A DNA stretch of 18,331 bases, taken from NCBI GenBank assembly GCA_030146905.1, contig JASLAV010000938.1, positions 1 through 18,331 of the forward strand, given 5' to 3'. This document shows, piece after piece, positions 1-6,635 of the stretch. The notes under the pieces were generated by a model, which was not told the DNA's origin, did not search any database, and was given only the letters and a program-made list of their open reading frames with translations. Source of the DNA: Lentzea sp. (GTDB lineage: Bacteria; Actinomycetota; Actinomycetes; Mycobacteriales; Pseudonocardiaceae). Each line of letters opens with the position of its first letter. The stretch's first letter is position 1. A program made the translations under genes and the position numbers.

Positions 1-453
1 GTCGCCGTCGCAGATCGCGGCGTCGATCATCGAGTCACCGCGCACGCGCAGCGCGAACACGTTGCTGCCACGCCCCACGAGCCCGCGCGGCAGGCTCAGC
101 ACGTCGTCCACGTGCTCCACGGCCGAGATCGGCGCGCCGGCGGCGATGTCACCGACGACCGGAACGGAGACTGAGTCCTCTGTGGACGGCGCGGAGGTCG
201 CACCGGTCAGGAAGACCCGCACGTCCATCGGCCGCGTCACCGAGGGGCCGCGCTTGAGGAACCCCTTGTCCTCCAATGCGGACAGGTGCTTGGACACCGA
301 AGAGGACGACTTCAGGCCGACTGCCTCGCCGATCTCGCGGGTGCTGGGGGAGTAGCCGTGCTCGACGACCCAGTCGCGGATGGCGACGAGGATCTTCTGC
401 TGGCGTTCCGGCAGCACCGTCGTGTCGAGTTCAAGATCGTCGTAGGCGCTCAT
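1..453 (-). CDS. lexA: LexA-family SOS-type repressor (5' part, runs off the window)
   Basis: The minus-strand frame open from ATG at 453 to the window edge encodes the first 151 residues of a LexA-type repressor. The N-terminal winged helix (about residues 14-70) has the family pattern RQQKIL, GYSPSTREIGEAVGL and LEDKGFLKR. The autocleavage bond is Ala105-Gly106 (VVGDIAAGAPIS) and the catalytic Ser141 lies in RGDSMID. The partner lysine lies beyond the edge. LexA binds DNA as a dimer and cleaves itself when stimulated by RecA. The recognition region reads KSSSSVSKHLSALEDKGFLKRG, whereas the usual actinobacterial LexA has TSTSSVAHQL and a KGFLRRDPNRPRA stretch (from memory). This could therefore be a second, diverged LexA. 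No GAAC-N4-GTTC SOS box lies upstream (454-589). The family call is firm; main copy versus paralogue is open. Confidence 0.9.
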   Translation of the reverse strand, partial: MSAYDDLELDTTVLPERQQKILVAIRDWVVEHGYSPSTREIGEAVGLKSSSSVSKHLSALEDKGFLKRGPSVTRPMDVRVFLTGATSAPSTEDSVSVPVVGDIAAGAPISAVEHVDDVLSLPRGLVGRGSNVFALRVRGDSMIDAAICDGD

Positions 454-460
454 CGGCCAG

Positions 461-466
461 ATAGTA
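461..466 (-). promoter_or_regulatory. -10 element of the lexA-family gene, probably leaderless
   Basis: TACTAT on the minus strand ends 7 bases before the ATG at 453. This spacing places the transcription start at or next to the start codon. No convincing Shine-Dalgarno sequence precedes this ATG and no clear -35 element is seen. Confidence 0.45.
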
Positions 467-512
467 GTTATCGGGTCGCCCGACACGATCGGGTGGTCGC
501 CTGACAAGACAT

Positions 513-528
513 GCAACCTCAGGGTTGC
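513..528. promoter_or_regulatory. Palindromic operator 1, upstream of the SRPBCC gene
   Basis: GCAACC-TCAG-GGTTGC is a perfect 6-bp dyad around a 4-base centre. It is the exact reverse complement of the core of the second operator at 547-562, 34 bp away centre to centre. This dyad type resembles operators I associate with ArsR-family regulators of AHSA1/SRPBCC genes. The regulator itself is not identifiable in the window. Confidence 0.65.
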
Positions 529-542
529 GCATGCTTCGCGCC

Positions 543-566
543 ATGTGCAACCCTGAGGTTGCACAT
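543..566. promoter_or_regulatory. Palindromic operator 2, upstream of the SRPBCC gene
   Basis: This is a 24-bp dyad with perfect 10-base arms (ATGTGCAACC and GGTTGCACAT) around CTGA. It ends 23 bases before the SRPBCC start codon, where a bound protein would block transcription of that gene. The divergent lexA-family promoter is about 80 bp away and might also be affected. Confidence 0.7.
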
Positions 567-589
567 GTTGACGGACCTTGGGAGTTGTC

Positions 590-1021
590 GTGAGCGTGGA
601 CCGGATCGAACGCGAGACCCTGATCGAGGCACCGCTGGAGCGGGTCTGGCGGCTGGTGACGGAGCCGGGGTTCTGGGTGGCCTCCGAACCGTCGGGCACC
701 GCCGTCGAGGGGGAGACGACCGTGTGCAAGAACGAGCAGTACGGCGACTTCCCCGTGCGGGTCGAGACCGTGACGCCGCAGAGCTACGTGTCGTACCGCT
801 GGGCCAGTGCGTTCGCGGGGCAGGAGCTGGCCGCGGACAACACGACGCTGGTCGAGTTCACCCTCACGCCGGAGGGCTCGGGAACGCGGCTGCGCGTCGT
901 CGAGAGCGGGTTCTCCTCGCTCGCCGGCTCGGAGGAGCTGCGCGTGAAGGCGCACCAGGACAACACCGGTGGCTGGCAGGAAGTCCTCGACACGTTCAAG
1001 AAGAAGGTCGAGAGCCTTTAG
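590..1021 (+). CDS. SRPBCC (AHSA1-type) domain protein
   Basis: A 143-aa protein made almost entirely of one START/Bet v1-like SRPBCC domain. The opening IERETLIEAPLERVWRLVTEP is the classic first strand and helix of the AHSA1 family. WASAFAG, TTLVEFTLTPEGSGTRLRVVESGF and the C-terminal helix with NTGGWQEVLDTFKKKVE also fit. These domains form a hydrophobic pocket; the ligand here is unknown. GTG at 590 was chosen because GGGAG (580-584) sits 5 bases upstream; TTG at 578 is in frame but overlaps that ribosome site. Two strong palindromes precede the gene. In many actinobacteria an ArsR regulator accompanies such a gene, but here the next gene, 9 bases on, is a TetR regulator with its own promoter module. 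Confidence 0.85.
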   Translation: MSVDRIERETLIEAPLERVWRLVTEPGFWVASEPSGTAVEGETTVCKNEQYGDFPVRVETVTPQSYVSYRWASAFAGQELAADNTTLVEFTLTPEGSGTRLRVVESGFSSLAGSEELRVKAHQDNTGGWQEVLDTFKKKVESL

Positions 1022-1041
1022 GTTGGTCGTGTGCCCAAGTC
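1019..1041 (+). promoter_or_regulatory. Leaderless promoter plus TetR operator, copy A (tetR start)
   Basis: The -10 hexamer TAGGTT (1019-1024, overlapping the SRPBCC stop codon) is followed by 6 bases and the GTG start at 1031. The imperfect palindrome TTGGTCGTGTGCCCAA (1023-1038) spans the start codon. The block matches 1627-1649 at 19 of 23 bases. It is probably the autoregulatory site of the TetR protein. Confidence 0.6.
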
Positions 1042-1579
1042 AGCCGACCGCGGTCGCCGCACCCGTGAACAACTGCTCGACGCCGCCGCCGCGCTCGTGG
1101 GCGAGGTGGGCTGGGGTGCGGTGACCACGCGGCTGGTCGCCGAACGGGCGGGCGTCAACGCCGCGCTCGTGCACTACCACTTCTCGTCGGTGTCCGAGCT
1201 GCTGTCGACGGCCGCGCTGCGGTTCGCGGCGAAGGCGCTCGCCGGGGCGCTCCCCGAGGGTGATCCCGCCGACGGGATCGAGCGGATGTTCGAGGAGCTC
1301 GGCCGCTACACCGGCGCGGACCCGGAGTCGTTGCTGCTGGCGGAGGCGTTCCTCGCGTCGCACCGGTTGCCCGAGCTCAGGGGCGGGCTGTCGTCGTTGG
1401 TCGCGGACTTCCGCGCGCGTGTCGCCGACTGGTTGCGGGCGTCAGGTGTGCAGGACGCCGACGCGGTGGCGTTGTTGCTGGGCGCGGCCATTGACGGGCT
1501 GGTCCTGCACCGCGCGCTGGACCCCTCCGTCGACTTCCGCGTGGTCGCGGGCCCGTTCCGACGTCTCGTCGCGGGCTGA
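1031..1579 (+). CDS. TetR/AcrR family transcriptional regulator
   Basis: A 182-aa repressor. The N-terminal helix-turn-helix occupies about residues 9-57: TREQLLDAAAALVGEVGW, then VTTRLVAERAGVNAALVHYHF, the family's hallmark recognition helix with a YHF end. The rest is the helical ligand-binding and dimer domain, which is too variable to indicate a ligand. Start GTG 1031 lies directly behind a TANNNT -10 box, as expected for a leaderless mRNA. The same 23-base module stands at the start of the next gene, an FAD monooxygenase 59 bases downstream. I infer that this protein represses itself and the monooxygenase, with release by a small molecule that may be the monooxygenase substrate. The first residues MPKS are identical in both proteins because the operator extends into the coding sequence. 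Confidence 0.9.
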   Translation: MPKSADRGRRTREQLLDAAAALVGEVGWGAVTTRLVAERAGVNAALVHYHFSSVSELLSTAALRFAAKALAGALPEGDPADGIERMFEELGRYTGADPESLLLAEAFLASHRLPELRGGLSSLVADFRARVADWLRASGVQDADAVALLLGAAIDGLVLHRALDPSVDFRVVAGPFRRLVAG

Positions 1580-1626
1580 CCAGGCGTTCTTCGCAGATTT
1601 CTGGTCGTGGGGAGGCTGACGCGTGC

Positions 1627-1649
1627 TAAGTTGGGCATATGCCCAAGTC
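1627..1649 (+). promoter_or_regulatory. Leaderless promoter plus TetR operator, copy B (monooxygenase start)
   Basis: TAAGTT (1627-1632) is a TANNNT -10 box, followed by 6 bases and ATG at 1639. The perfect 16-bp palindrome TTGGGCATATGCCCAA (1631-1646) is centred on the start codon. The nearest GGAGG (1611-1615) lies 23 bases upstream, too far to serve as a ribosome site, which supports leaderless initiation. Repressor binding here would cover the transcription start. Confidence 0.65.
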
Positions 1650-2802
1650 GAACGCCCAAAGCGCGCTGGTGGTGGGAGCGGGGATCGCCGGGCTCACGAC
1701 GGCGTGGTGGCTGGAACGCGCGGGGTGGAACGTCCTGGTCGTGGAGCGGGCGCCCTCGTTGCGCGCGGGCGGCTACATGATCGACTTCTTCGGGCCGGGG
1801 CTCGAAGTGGCACGGCGGATGGGCCTGCTGCCGGAGCTGGAACGGCGGCGGGCGCCGATCTCGTCGGTGACGAGCGTGGACTCGCGCGGCCGGCGCCGTG
1901 GTGAGATCTCCGCTTCCGCCTACGAGTCGGTCGCGGACGGGGTGGTCAGCCTGCTGCGCGGCGACCTGGCGTCGGTGATCCACGCCGATGTCTCGGCGCC
2001 GATTCGTTACGGCACAACGGTTTATTCGATAGACGATGGCCGCGTGACGTTCTCCGACGGGTCGGTGTCGGAGTTCGACCTGGTCGTGGGTGCGGACGGC
2101 GTGCACTCCCGCGTGCGGGAGCTGGTGTTCGGGCCGTCGTCGGAGTTCGTGCGGTACCTGGGGCACCACACGGCCGCGTTCTCCTTGCGGGACACGTCGC
2201 TGAGCGCCCGGATCGGCCACCGCTACCAGATGCTGACCGTGCCGCACCGGATGATCGGCTGCTACGCCGTGCGGGACGGCGCGGTGGCCGCGCTGATGTT
2301 GTACAGGTCGCCCGAGCAGACTTTGCCCGCGGACTCGGCGGCGGTTCTGCGCGACCGGTTCGGCGACCTCGGCTGGGTCGTGCCCGAGCTGCTTTCCGCA
2401 CTGCCGGAGGACATCTACTACGACGAGGTGTCCCAGGTGGACATGCCGTCGTGGCATCGCGGGAAGGTCGTGCTGGCCGGTGACGCGTGCGGGGCCGTGT
2501 CGCTGTTCGCCGGCCATGGCGCGTCCCTCGCGATGACCGGCGCGTCCGTGCTGGCGGAGGAGCTCGCCGCCGGGACGGACGGCGCCTTCGAGCGCTACCA
2601 GGCGCGGATGAAGCCCGCGGTGGCGCGCACCCAGGAGTTCGGGAGGAAGTTCATCGGCTGGATGGCGCCCGCGTCGGCCTGGCGGATCTCGGTGCGCGAC
2701 CTGGTTTTCCGCCTGTCCGGGCTTCCCGTCGTGCGGAACCTGATCCGCGGCTCCGTCACGCCGGACCTCACCGAGAGCCTGCGTCGTACGCCTCGCGGTT
2801 GA
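1639..2802 (+). CDS. FAD-dependent monooxygenase (PHBH / TetX-like fold)
   Basis: A 387-aa class A flavoprotein hydroxylase. Residues 10-18 (LVVGAGIAG) form the Rossmann dinucleotide loop, with an acidic residue at the end of strand 2 (VVERAP, Glu36). The DG motif, which contacts NADPH and FAD, is GADGVHSRVR (151-160). The GD motif, which binds the FAD ribitol, is VVLAGDACGAVSLFAGHGASLAMTGA (from about 278). Such enzymes use NAD(P)H and O2 to hydroxylate aromatics, polyketides or tetracyclines; the substrate cannot be read here. It is not necessarily a resistance enzyme. Pairing with the upstream TetR gene through a shared operator suggests substrate-inducible expression. The short stretch 2000-2040 is AT-richer than its surroundings, but the frame is intact. 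Confidence 0.9.
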   Translation: MPKSNAQSALVVGAGIAGLTTAWWLERAGWNVLVVERAPSLRAGGYMIDFFGPGLEVARRMGLLPELERRRAPISSVTSVDSRGRRRGEISASAYESVADGVVSLLRGDLASVIHADVSAPIRYGTTVYSIDDGRVTFSDGSVSEFDLVVGADGVHSRVRELVFGPSSEFVRYLGHHTAAFSLRDTSLSARIGHRYQMLTVPHRMIGCYAVRDGAVAALMLYRSPEQTLPADSAAVLRDRFGDLGWVVPELLSALPEDIYYDEVSQVDMPSWHRGKVVLAGDACGAVSLFAGHGASLAMTGASVLAEELAAGTDGAFERYQARMKPAVARTQEFGRKFIGWMAPASAWRISVRDLVFRLSGLPVVRNLIRGSVTPDLTESLRRTPRG

Positions 2803-3094
2803 GGAGCACCTGCTCGATGTGCTCCTCGGCCCACGTGCACAACGCCGGCAACGGTGCGTGTGACGTGCACCCGAGCTCCGTCAGGACGTCGTGTGGCACC
2901 AGCCCGGCGACAACCGGTTCGCCGGCGTGCACCGCGGCAGCGACGCGGTGGGCGCGATGATCGGCGGCCGACCCGGCCGAGGAGGCCGCCTTCCGGGGCC
3001 CGGCCTGACCCGTCCGGTCACGACAGGTGGGAAACACCGGGAGACGCTCCGCTAACGAAACGGCGGGTCTGTCACGCGCTCGGGCGTGGATCAC
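2768..3094 (-). CDS. Possible small hypothetical protein or gene remnant
   Basis: This minus-strand frame overlaps the monooxygenase 3' end by 35 bases and fills most of the 2803-3108 gap. The C-terminal ~65 residues (about 2771-2965) look protein-like: mostly G/C third codon positions and a plausible helix CTWAEEHIEQVLLNREAYDAG before the stop. The upstream half is Arg/Pro-rich and less convincing, so the true start is uncertain, and the fragment may be the tail of a decayed gene. No family recognised. Apart from this and the transporter's promoter, I see nothing in the gap. Confidence 0.25.
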   Translation of the reverse strand: MIHARARDRPAVSLAERLPVFPTCRDRTGQAGPRKAASSAGSAADHRAHRVAAAVHAGEPVVAGLVPHDVLTELGCTSHAPLPALCTWAEEHIEQVLLNREAYDAGSR

Positions 3095-3108
3095 GACAGA
3101 CTGGGTGC

Positions 3109-4248
3109 GTGGATCGGGAACGCAAGTGGGCGGACAAGGGTGAGGCCATCGGGCACGGCGTGAGCTGGCTGTCGCGGTGGAGTCTGCGGGTGGCGCTCGC
3201 GGCGCTCGGCTTCTGGATGGTGTTCTGGCTCGTCGGGAAGCTCTGGGTGGTCGTGATGCCCGTGCTGCTCGCCCTGCTGATCACCACGGTGCTGTGGCCG
3301 CCTGCCCGCTGGATGATGTCGAAGGGCATGAACTCGGCCCTGGCGGCCACGATCGTGCTGCTGGTCGGCCTGGGCGTGCTGGGAGGGGTGATCGCGGCCA
3401 TCTCGAGCTCGATCGCCTCGGGTGTGCCGGAGATCGCGCAGAGCGCGCAGAAGGCCGTCAAGCAGCTGCAGGACTGGGCGAGCGGACCGCCGCTCAACCT
3501 GCGCGGCAGCGACCTCGACCGGTTGATCTCGCAGGGCGTCGACCAGGTCCAGGCCAGCATCGGGTCGATCGCCAGCGGGTTGCTGACGGGCGCCGGCGCG
3601 GTGACGTCCGGTGTCGTGACCGGCGTGGTGGCGTTGCTGCTCGCGTTCTTCTTCGTCAAGGACGGCATGCGGTTCACGCCGTGGGTGCGCGGCCTCATCG
3701 GTGAGCGCGCCGGTGCGCACGTCACCACGGTGCTGGAGCGGATCTGGGCCACGCTCGGCAGCTTCATCCGCAGCCAGGCCGCCGTGTCGCTGATCGACGC
3801 GGTGTTCATCGGGCTCGGCCTGCTCATCCTGGGCGTGCCGCTCGCGATCCCGCTGGCCGCGCTCACGTTCCTCGGCGGGTTCGTCCCGATCGTCGGCGCG
3901 TTCATCGCCGGTGCGCTGGCGGTGCTGGTCGCGCTCGTCAGCAACGGCCTGACCACGGCGCTCATCATGCTCGCCATCGTCGTCGTGGTGCAGCAGATCG
4001 AGGGCAACGTGCTGCAGCCCATCCTGCAGTCGCGCGGCCTGCGCCTGCACGCGGCGGTGGTCCTGCTGGTGGTCACCGCGGGCACCAGCCTCTACGGCAT
4101 CGCGGGCGCGTTCTTCTCCGTGCCGGTCGCCGCCGCCGTGGCCGTCGTCATGCGCTACCTGGGCGAGGTCATCGAGGCGAGGTCCGCATGGGGCACGTCG
4201 CAAGCCGCCGGGGATGAACCGGCGGAGACCGAACGTCCTGCCGAGTGA
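3109..4248 (+). CDS. AI-2E family transporter
   Basis: A 379-aa multi-pass membrane protein of the AI-2E/PerM family. Hydrophobic segments lie near residues 26-64 (two helices), 78-98, 160-183, 228-252, 256-278, 283-297 and 315-350. The central amphipathic stretch is soluble (100-155: VPEIAQSAQKAVKQLQDWA). Family landmarks are the FFVKDG turn (181-186), GGFVPIVGAF (256-265) and the conserved QQIEGNVLQPILQSR (295-309). The C-terminal tail is acidic and hydrophilic. The family includes the E. coli AI-2 exporter TqsA and Na+(Li+)/H+ antiporters; the actinobacterial substrate is unknown. GTG 3109 was chosen because it fits just before the first helix and follows CAGACT by 6 bases, a weak leaderless -10. 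The open frame extends further upstream but that part is low-complexity. It stands alone. Confidence 0.88.
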   Translation: MDRERKWADKGEAIGHGVSWLSRWSLRVALAALGFWMVFWLVGKLWVVVMPVLLALLITTVLWPPARWMMSKGMNSALAATIVLLVGLGVLGGVIAAISSSIASGVPEIAQSAQKAVKQLQDWASGPPLNLRGSDLDRLISQGVDQVQASIGSIASGLLTGAGAVTSGVVTGVVALLLAFFFVKDGMRFTPWVRGLIGERAGAHVTTVLERIWATLGSFIRSQAAVSLIDAVFIGLGLLILGVPLAIPLAALTFLGGFVPIVGAFIAGALAVLVALVSNGLTTALIMLAIVVVVQQIEGNVLQPILQSRGLRLHAAVVLLVVTAGTSLYGIAGAFFSVPVAAAVAVVMRYLGEVIEARSAWGTSQAAGDEPAETERPAE

Positions 4249-4332
4249 TGCCCGAGCGGAGGAGAACCCAGGACCACGACCAGCACCGGTCCTGCGTCGA
4301 GTGACCCTGCGCAACAGGCCTGGGATCGGGAC

Positions 4333-4357
4333 GAGGGCCGTCCGATGGACGGCCCTC
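4333..4357. terminator. Strong hairpin between convergent genes
   Basis: A perfect 11-bp G+C-rich stem (GAGGGCCGTCC / GGACGGCCCTC) with a 3-base GAT loop lies between the AI-2E gene (+) and the SDR gene (-). There is no T-tract on either side, as is common for actinobacterial terminators. Its position suits bidirectional termination. Confidence 0.75.
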
Positions 4358-4396
4358 TCGGGTGTGCACGGCGGAGACGTGCGACGCGATGCCGGG

Positions 4397-5185
4397 TCAC
4401 GCGGCCTGGAAGGAACCGCCGTCGATGCGGAAGTCCGCGCCGGTGATCCAGCCGGCCCGCCCGGACACCAGGAACGCAACCAGTTCGGCGACCTCGGCGG
4501 GAGCTCCCGGACGACCCATGGGAATGCCGCCGACCCACTGCCTGAGCATCTGTGCCCTGGGATCGTCCGGGGGCGCGTCGGTCAGCAGCGCGGACACGGT
4601 GTCGTTGACGACCAGTCCCGGTGAGACCCGGTTGACCCGGACACCACGGCCGGCGAACTCGTTCGCCAGGGCCTTGCTGTAGGTCGACAGCGCGGCCTTG
4701 GCCGTCTCGTACGGCGCGTCGGGGCCGATCGGCAGGTGGGCTCCCACGGAGGTGACGTGGACGATCACGCCACCACCGCGGGCGACCATCCCGGGAAGCA
4801 CCGCGCGATCCAGCCGCACCGAAGCCAGCAGGTTCAGCCGCAGCGCCTGCTCCCAGAGTTCGTCGGACGCCGAGAGCAGGCCGTCCGCCGGCGGTGTACC
4901 GCCACCGGCGTTGTTGACCACCACGTCGATCCCGCCCATCAGGTCGGTCGCGGCCTCGGCCAGCCGGCTGCAGCCCTCGGCGGTGCTGATGTCAGCCGGC
5001 ACGAACCGCACCGAGGAGGGCAGGGTGTCCGGGGCGGTGCGGGCGGCGGTGACGACGACGGCCCCGGAAGCCGCCAGGCGGGCGGCGACGGCCCGCCCGA
5101 TTCCCTTGCTGCCCCCGGTGACGAGCACGCGTCGACCGCGTAGTCCCTCCATCTCGACGGCGGGCGTGGTGGTGGGTTCGGACAT
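4397..5185 (-). CDS. SDR family NAD(P)-dependent oxidoreductase
   Basis: A 262-aa classical short-chain dehydrogenase. Cofactor loop TGGSKGIG (23-30), structural NNAG (91-94), catalytic Ser146 (HVTSVGA), Tyr159 and Lys163 (YETAK), then VSPGLV and a typical C-terminus GWITGADFRIDGG. The lack of an acidic residue at the end of strand 2 (TAARTAP) favours NADP(H); this is an inference. Start ATG 5185 has GAAAGG about 8 bases upstream and gives a normal N-terminus. It is the second gene of a two-SDR unit, 38 bases after the stop of the frameshifted SDR. The likely common promoter is at 6018-6049. Substrate unknown. Confidence 0.9.
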   Translation of the reverse strand: MSEPTTTPAVEMEGLRGRRVLVTGGSKGIGRAVAARLAASGAVVVTAARTAPDTLPSSVRFVPADISTAEGCSRLAEAATDLMGGIDVVVNNAGGGTPPADGLLSASDELWEQALRLNLLASVRLDRAVLPGMVARGGGVIVHVTSVGAHLPIGPDAPYETAKAALSTYSKALANEFAGRGVRVNRVSPGLVVNDTVSALLTDAPPDDPRAQMLRQWVGGIPMGRPGAPAEVAELVAFLVSGRAGWITGADFRIDGGSFQAA

Positions 5186-5223
5186 GGTGTCGGCCTTTCG
5201 GGAGGAGGAGTTCTGCGCGGGAC

Positions 5224-6010
5224 TCAGCGGTCGGACATCATCGGAAGGACCCGCTTCGCGATGCGGGCCGCGGTGGAGGCGGCCAGCACCCTGCCGAAGA
5301 TGAAGGCCAGGGCCGCGTTGCCCCGTCCGTCCACGACGGCGGGACGCCCACGGCCGAGCGCGGCCAGCGCCGTCCGCGCCACCTGCTCGGGCCGGCGCAG
5401 GCGTGCCCGCGACGCGGTGTTCATCGCGGGTCTCGGTGGGCCCGGGACAGACGGCCACGGCGCGCACGCCGGTACCCTTGGTCTCCGCCCACACCGCCTG
5501 GGTGAAGGACAGGACGAACGCCTTGGACGCGCCGTAGGCCGCCAGGTACGGGGTCGGCTGGTAGGCGCCGGTGCCGGAGATGTTGATCACTGATCCGTGA
5601 CCGCGCCGGATCATGCCGGGAAGCACCCGTGCGGTCAGTTCGGCCAGTGCCCCGACGTTGAGCTCCAGCATTGCGCGCACGCGCGCCGGATCGGTGTCGG
5701 CGAGTGCGCCCGCCACGCTGCTGCCCGCGTTGTTGACCAGCATCTCGACCTCGATCGCGGCGTCGTCGAGTCGCCGGGCGAGGTGACGGGGGGACTCCCG
5801 GTCGCCCAGGTCGAGCGGCACGGTGAGGACGTCGACCCCGTACCGGGCGCGTAAGCGCGCCGCCGTCGAGTCCAGACTGCCGGTGCCGCGAGCCACCAGC
5901 ACGAGACGGGCGCCGTGCCCCGCCAGCCGTTCCGCGATCGCGGCTCCGATACCGCTCGTGGCACCGGTCACCACCGCGGTCCGGCCCCTCATCTCAGCTG
6001 CGGTCGTCAT
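5224..6010 (-). pseudogene. SDR family oxidoreductase, frameshifted (or a base-call error)
   Basis: From ATG 6010 the frame encodes a good SDR: TGATSGIG (15-22), NNAG (93-96), Ser145 (NISGTGAY), Tyr159/Lys163 (YGASK) and the cofactor segment VCPGPTETR. Past about 5428 the similarity leaves this frame. The expected C-terminal part (RRPEQVARTALAALGRGRP to VLPMMSDR) continues in another frame, stopping at 5226-5224. The span of 787 bases is one more than a multiple of three, so one surplus base lies between about 5428 and 5390. The intact protein would have 261 aa. Without correction the first frame runs on, without a stop, into the next SDR. ATG 6010 was preferred over an upstream ATG that falls inside the promoter dyad. 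The gene is divergent from merR and its first target. The active site is upstream of the lesion. Confidence 0.8.
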
Positions 6011-6017
6011 GTCCGCC

Positions 6018-6049
6018 AAGCTAAACTTTGACATCAGTGTCAATGTCAA
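6018..6049 (-). promoter_or_regulatory. MerR-type promoter/operator for the SDR genes
   Basis: On the minus strand, -35 TTGACA (6049-6044) is separated by an over-long 20-bp spacer from -10 TAGCTT (6023-6018), which ends 7 bases before the SDR ATG. The dyad TTGACA-CTGA-TGTCAA (6043-6028) fills the spacer. A dyad between over-spaced elements is the classic MerR-activator arrangement, in which the bound activator untwists the spacer. The merR gene starts just across this region. Confidence 0.8.
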
Positions 6050-6064
6050 CACCGGAGATTCGTG

Positions 6065-6478
6065 GTGCGGATCGGAGAGCTCAGCGCGGCCACCGGGGTG
6101 AGCACCCGTTCCCTGCGCTACTACGAGCAACAAGGCCTGCTCCAGAGCCGCCGCCGGGCCAACGCCTACCGGGAGTACTCCCCGGACGCGATAGAGCAGG
6201 TCGAGTTCATCCAGGACCTCTTCGGCGCGGGCTTGTCCTCACAGCTCATCCGCGACAGTCTTCCGATGGTGGGACAGTCACGGTCCCCGGTGTCCTGCAC
6301 CGCCCTCCTCGCGCGTGTCCGTGAGGCCCGTGACGAGCTCGTGCGGCAGGAACAGCGCTTGTCGGCACGTCGGAAAACTCTCGACAGCTACCTCGCGGGC
6401 GACAGCACACCGCGCGGCATGACCGCAACCAATCCTCCGTCGGGCAGCCAACCGGTGGCACCACAGGCCGCGAGCTGA
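6065..6478 (+). CDS. MerR family transcriptional regulator
   Basis: A 137-aa regulator with the N-terminal winged helix RIGELSAATGVSTRSLRYYEQQGLL (residues 2-26) and the second wing NAYREYSPDAIEQVEFIQDL. A C-terminal coiled-coil helix follows (ARVREARDELVRQEQRLSARRKTLDSYL), then a short disordered Ser/Pro tail. The effector domain is minimal: there is no Cys cluster as in SoxR or the metal-binding MerRs, only a single Cys near residue 78. The signal is probably a small organic molecule or unknown. GTG 6065 was chosen because GGAG at 6054-6057 lies 7 bases upstream; GTG 6062 is an in-frame alternative. The gene is divergent from the SDR pair, with a MerR-type promoter in between, so it most likely activates these SDR genes. 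Confidence 0.9.
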   Translation: MRIGELSAATGVSTRSLRYYEQQGLLQSRRRANAYREYSPDAIEQVEFIQDLFGAGLSSQLIRDSLPMVGQSRSPVSCTALLARVREARDELVRQEQRLSARRKTLDSYLAGDSTPRGMTATNPPSGSQPVAPQAAS

Positions 6479-6635
6479 GCGTCAACGGCCAGGAGAGCGG
6501 ATCTTCCCGCACCTGCGCCGATCAGCTCACCGGCATCGCAGAGCTTCTTTCCGCGCCAACGCGCCACAAGCGATGGTGGATGTTCTTCGTCGGCTGCTGA
6601 CGAACCAGCGCCTCCGAACATCCGCTGTACAGCCC

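Noticed and set aside
4397..6133. A single 578-codon minus-strand frame covering both SDR domains, as a natural fusion protein
   Set aside because: The segment between them is Arg/Gly-rich nonsense, the missing SDR C-terminus is found in another frame, and the second SDR has its own ribosome site and ATG. A frameshift explains it better.
6584..6604. Terminator after merR (TTCGTC/GACGAA stem)
   Set aside because: Only 6 bp with a 7-base loop and no T-run; too weak at this GC content.
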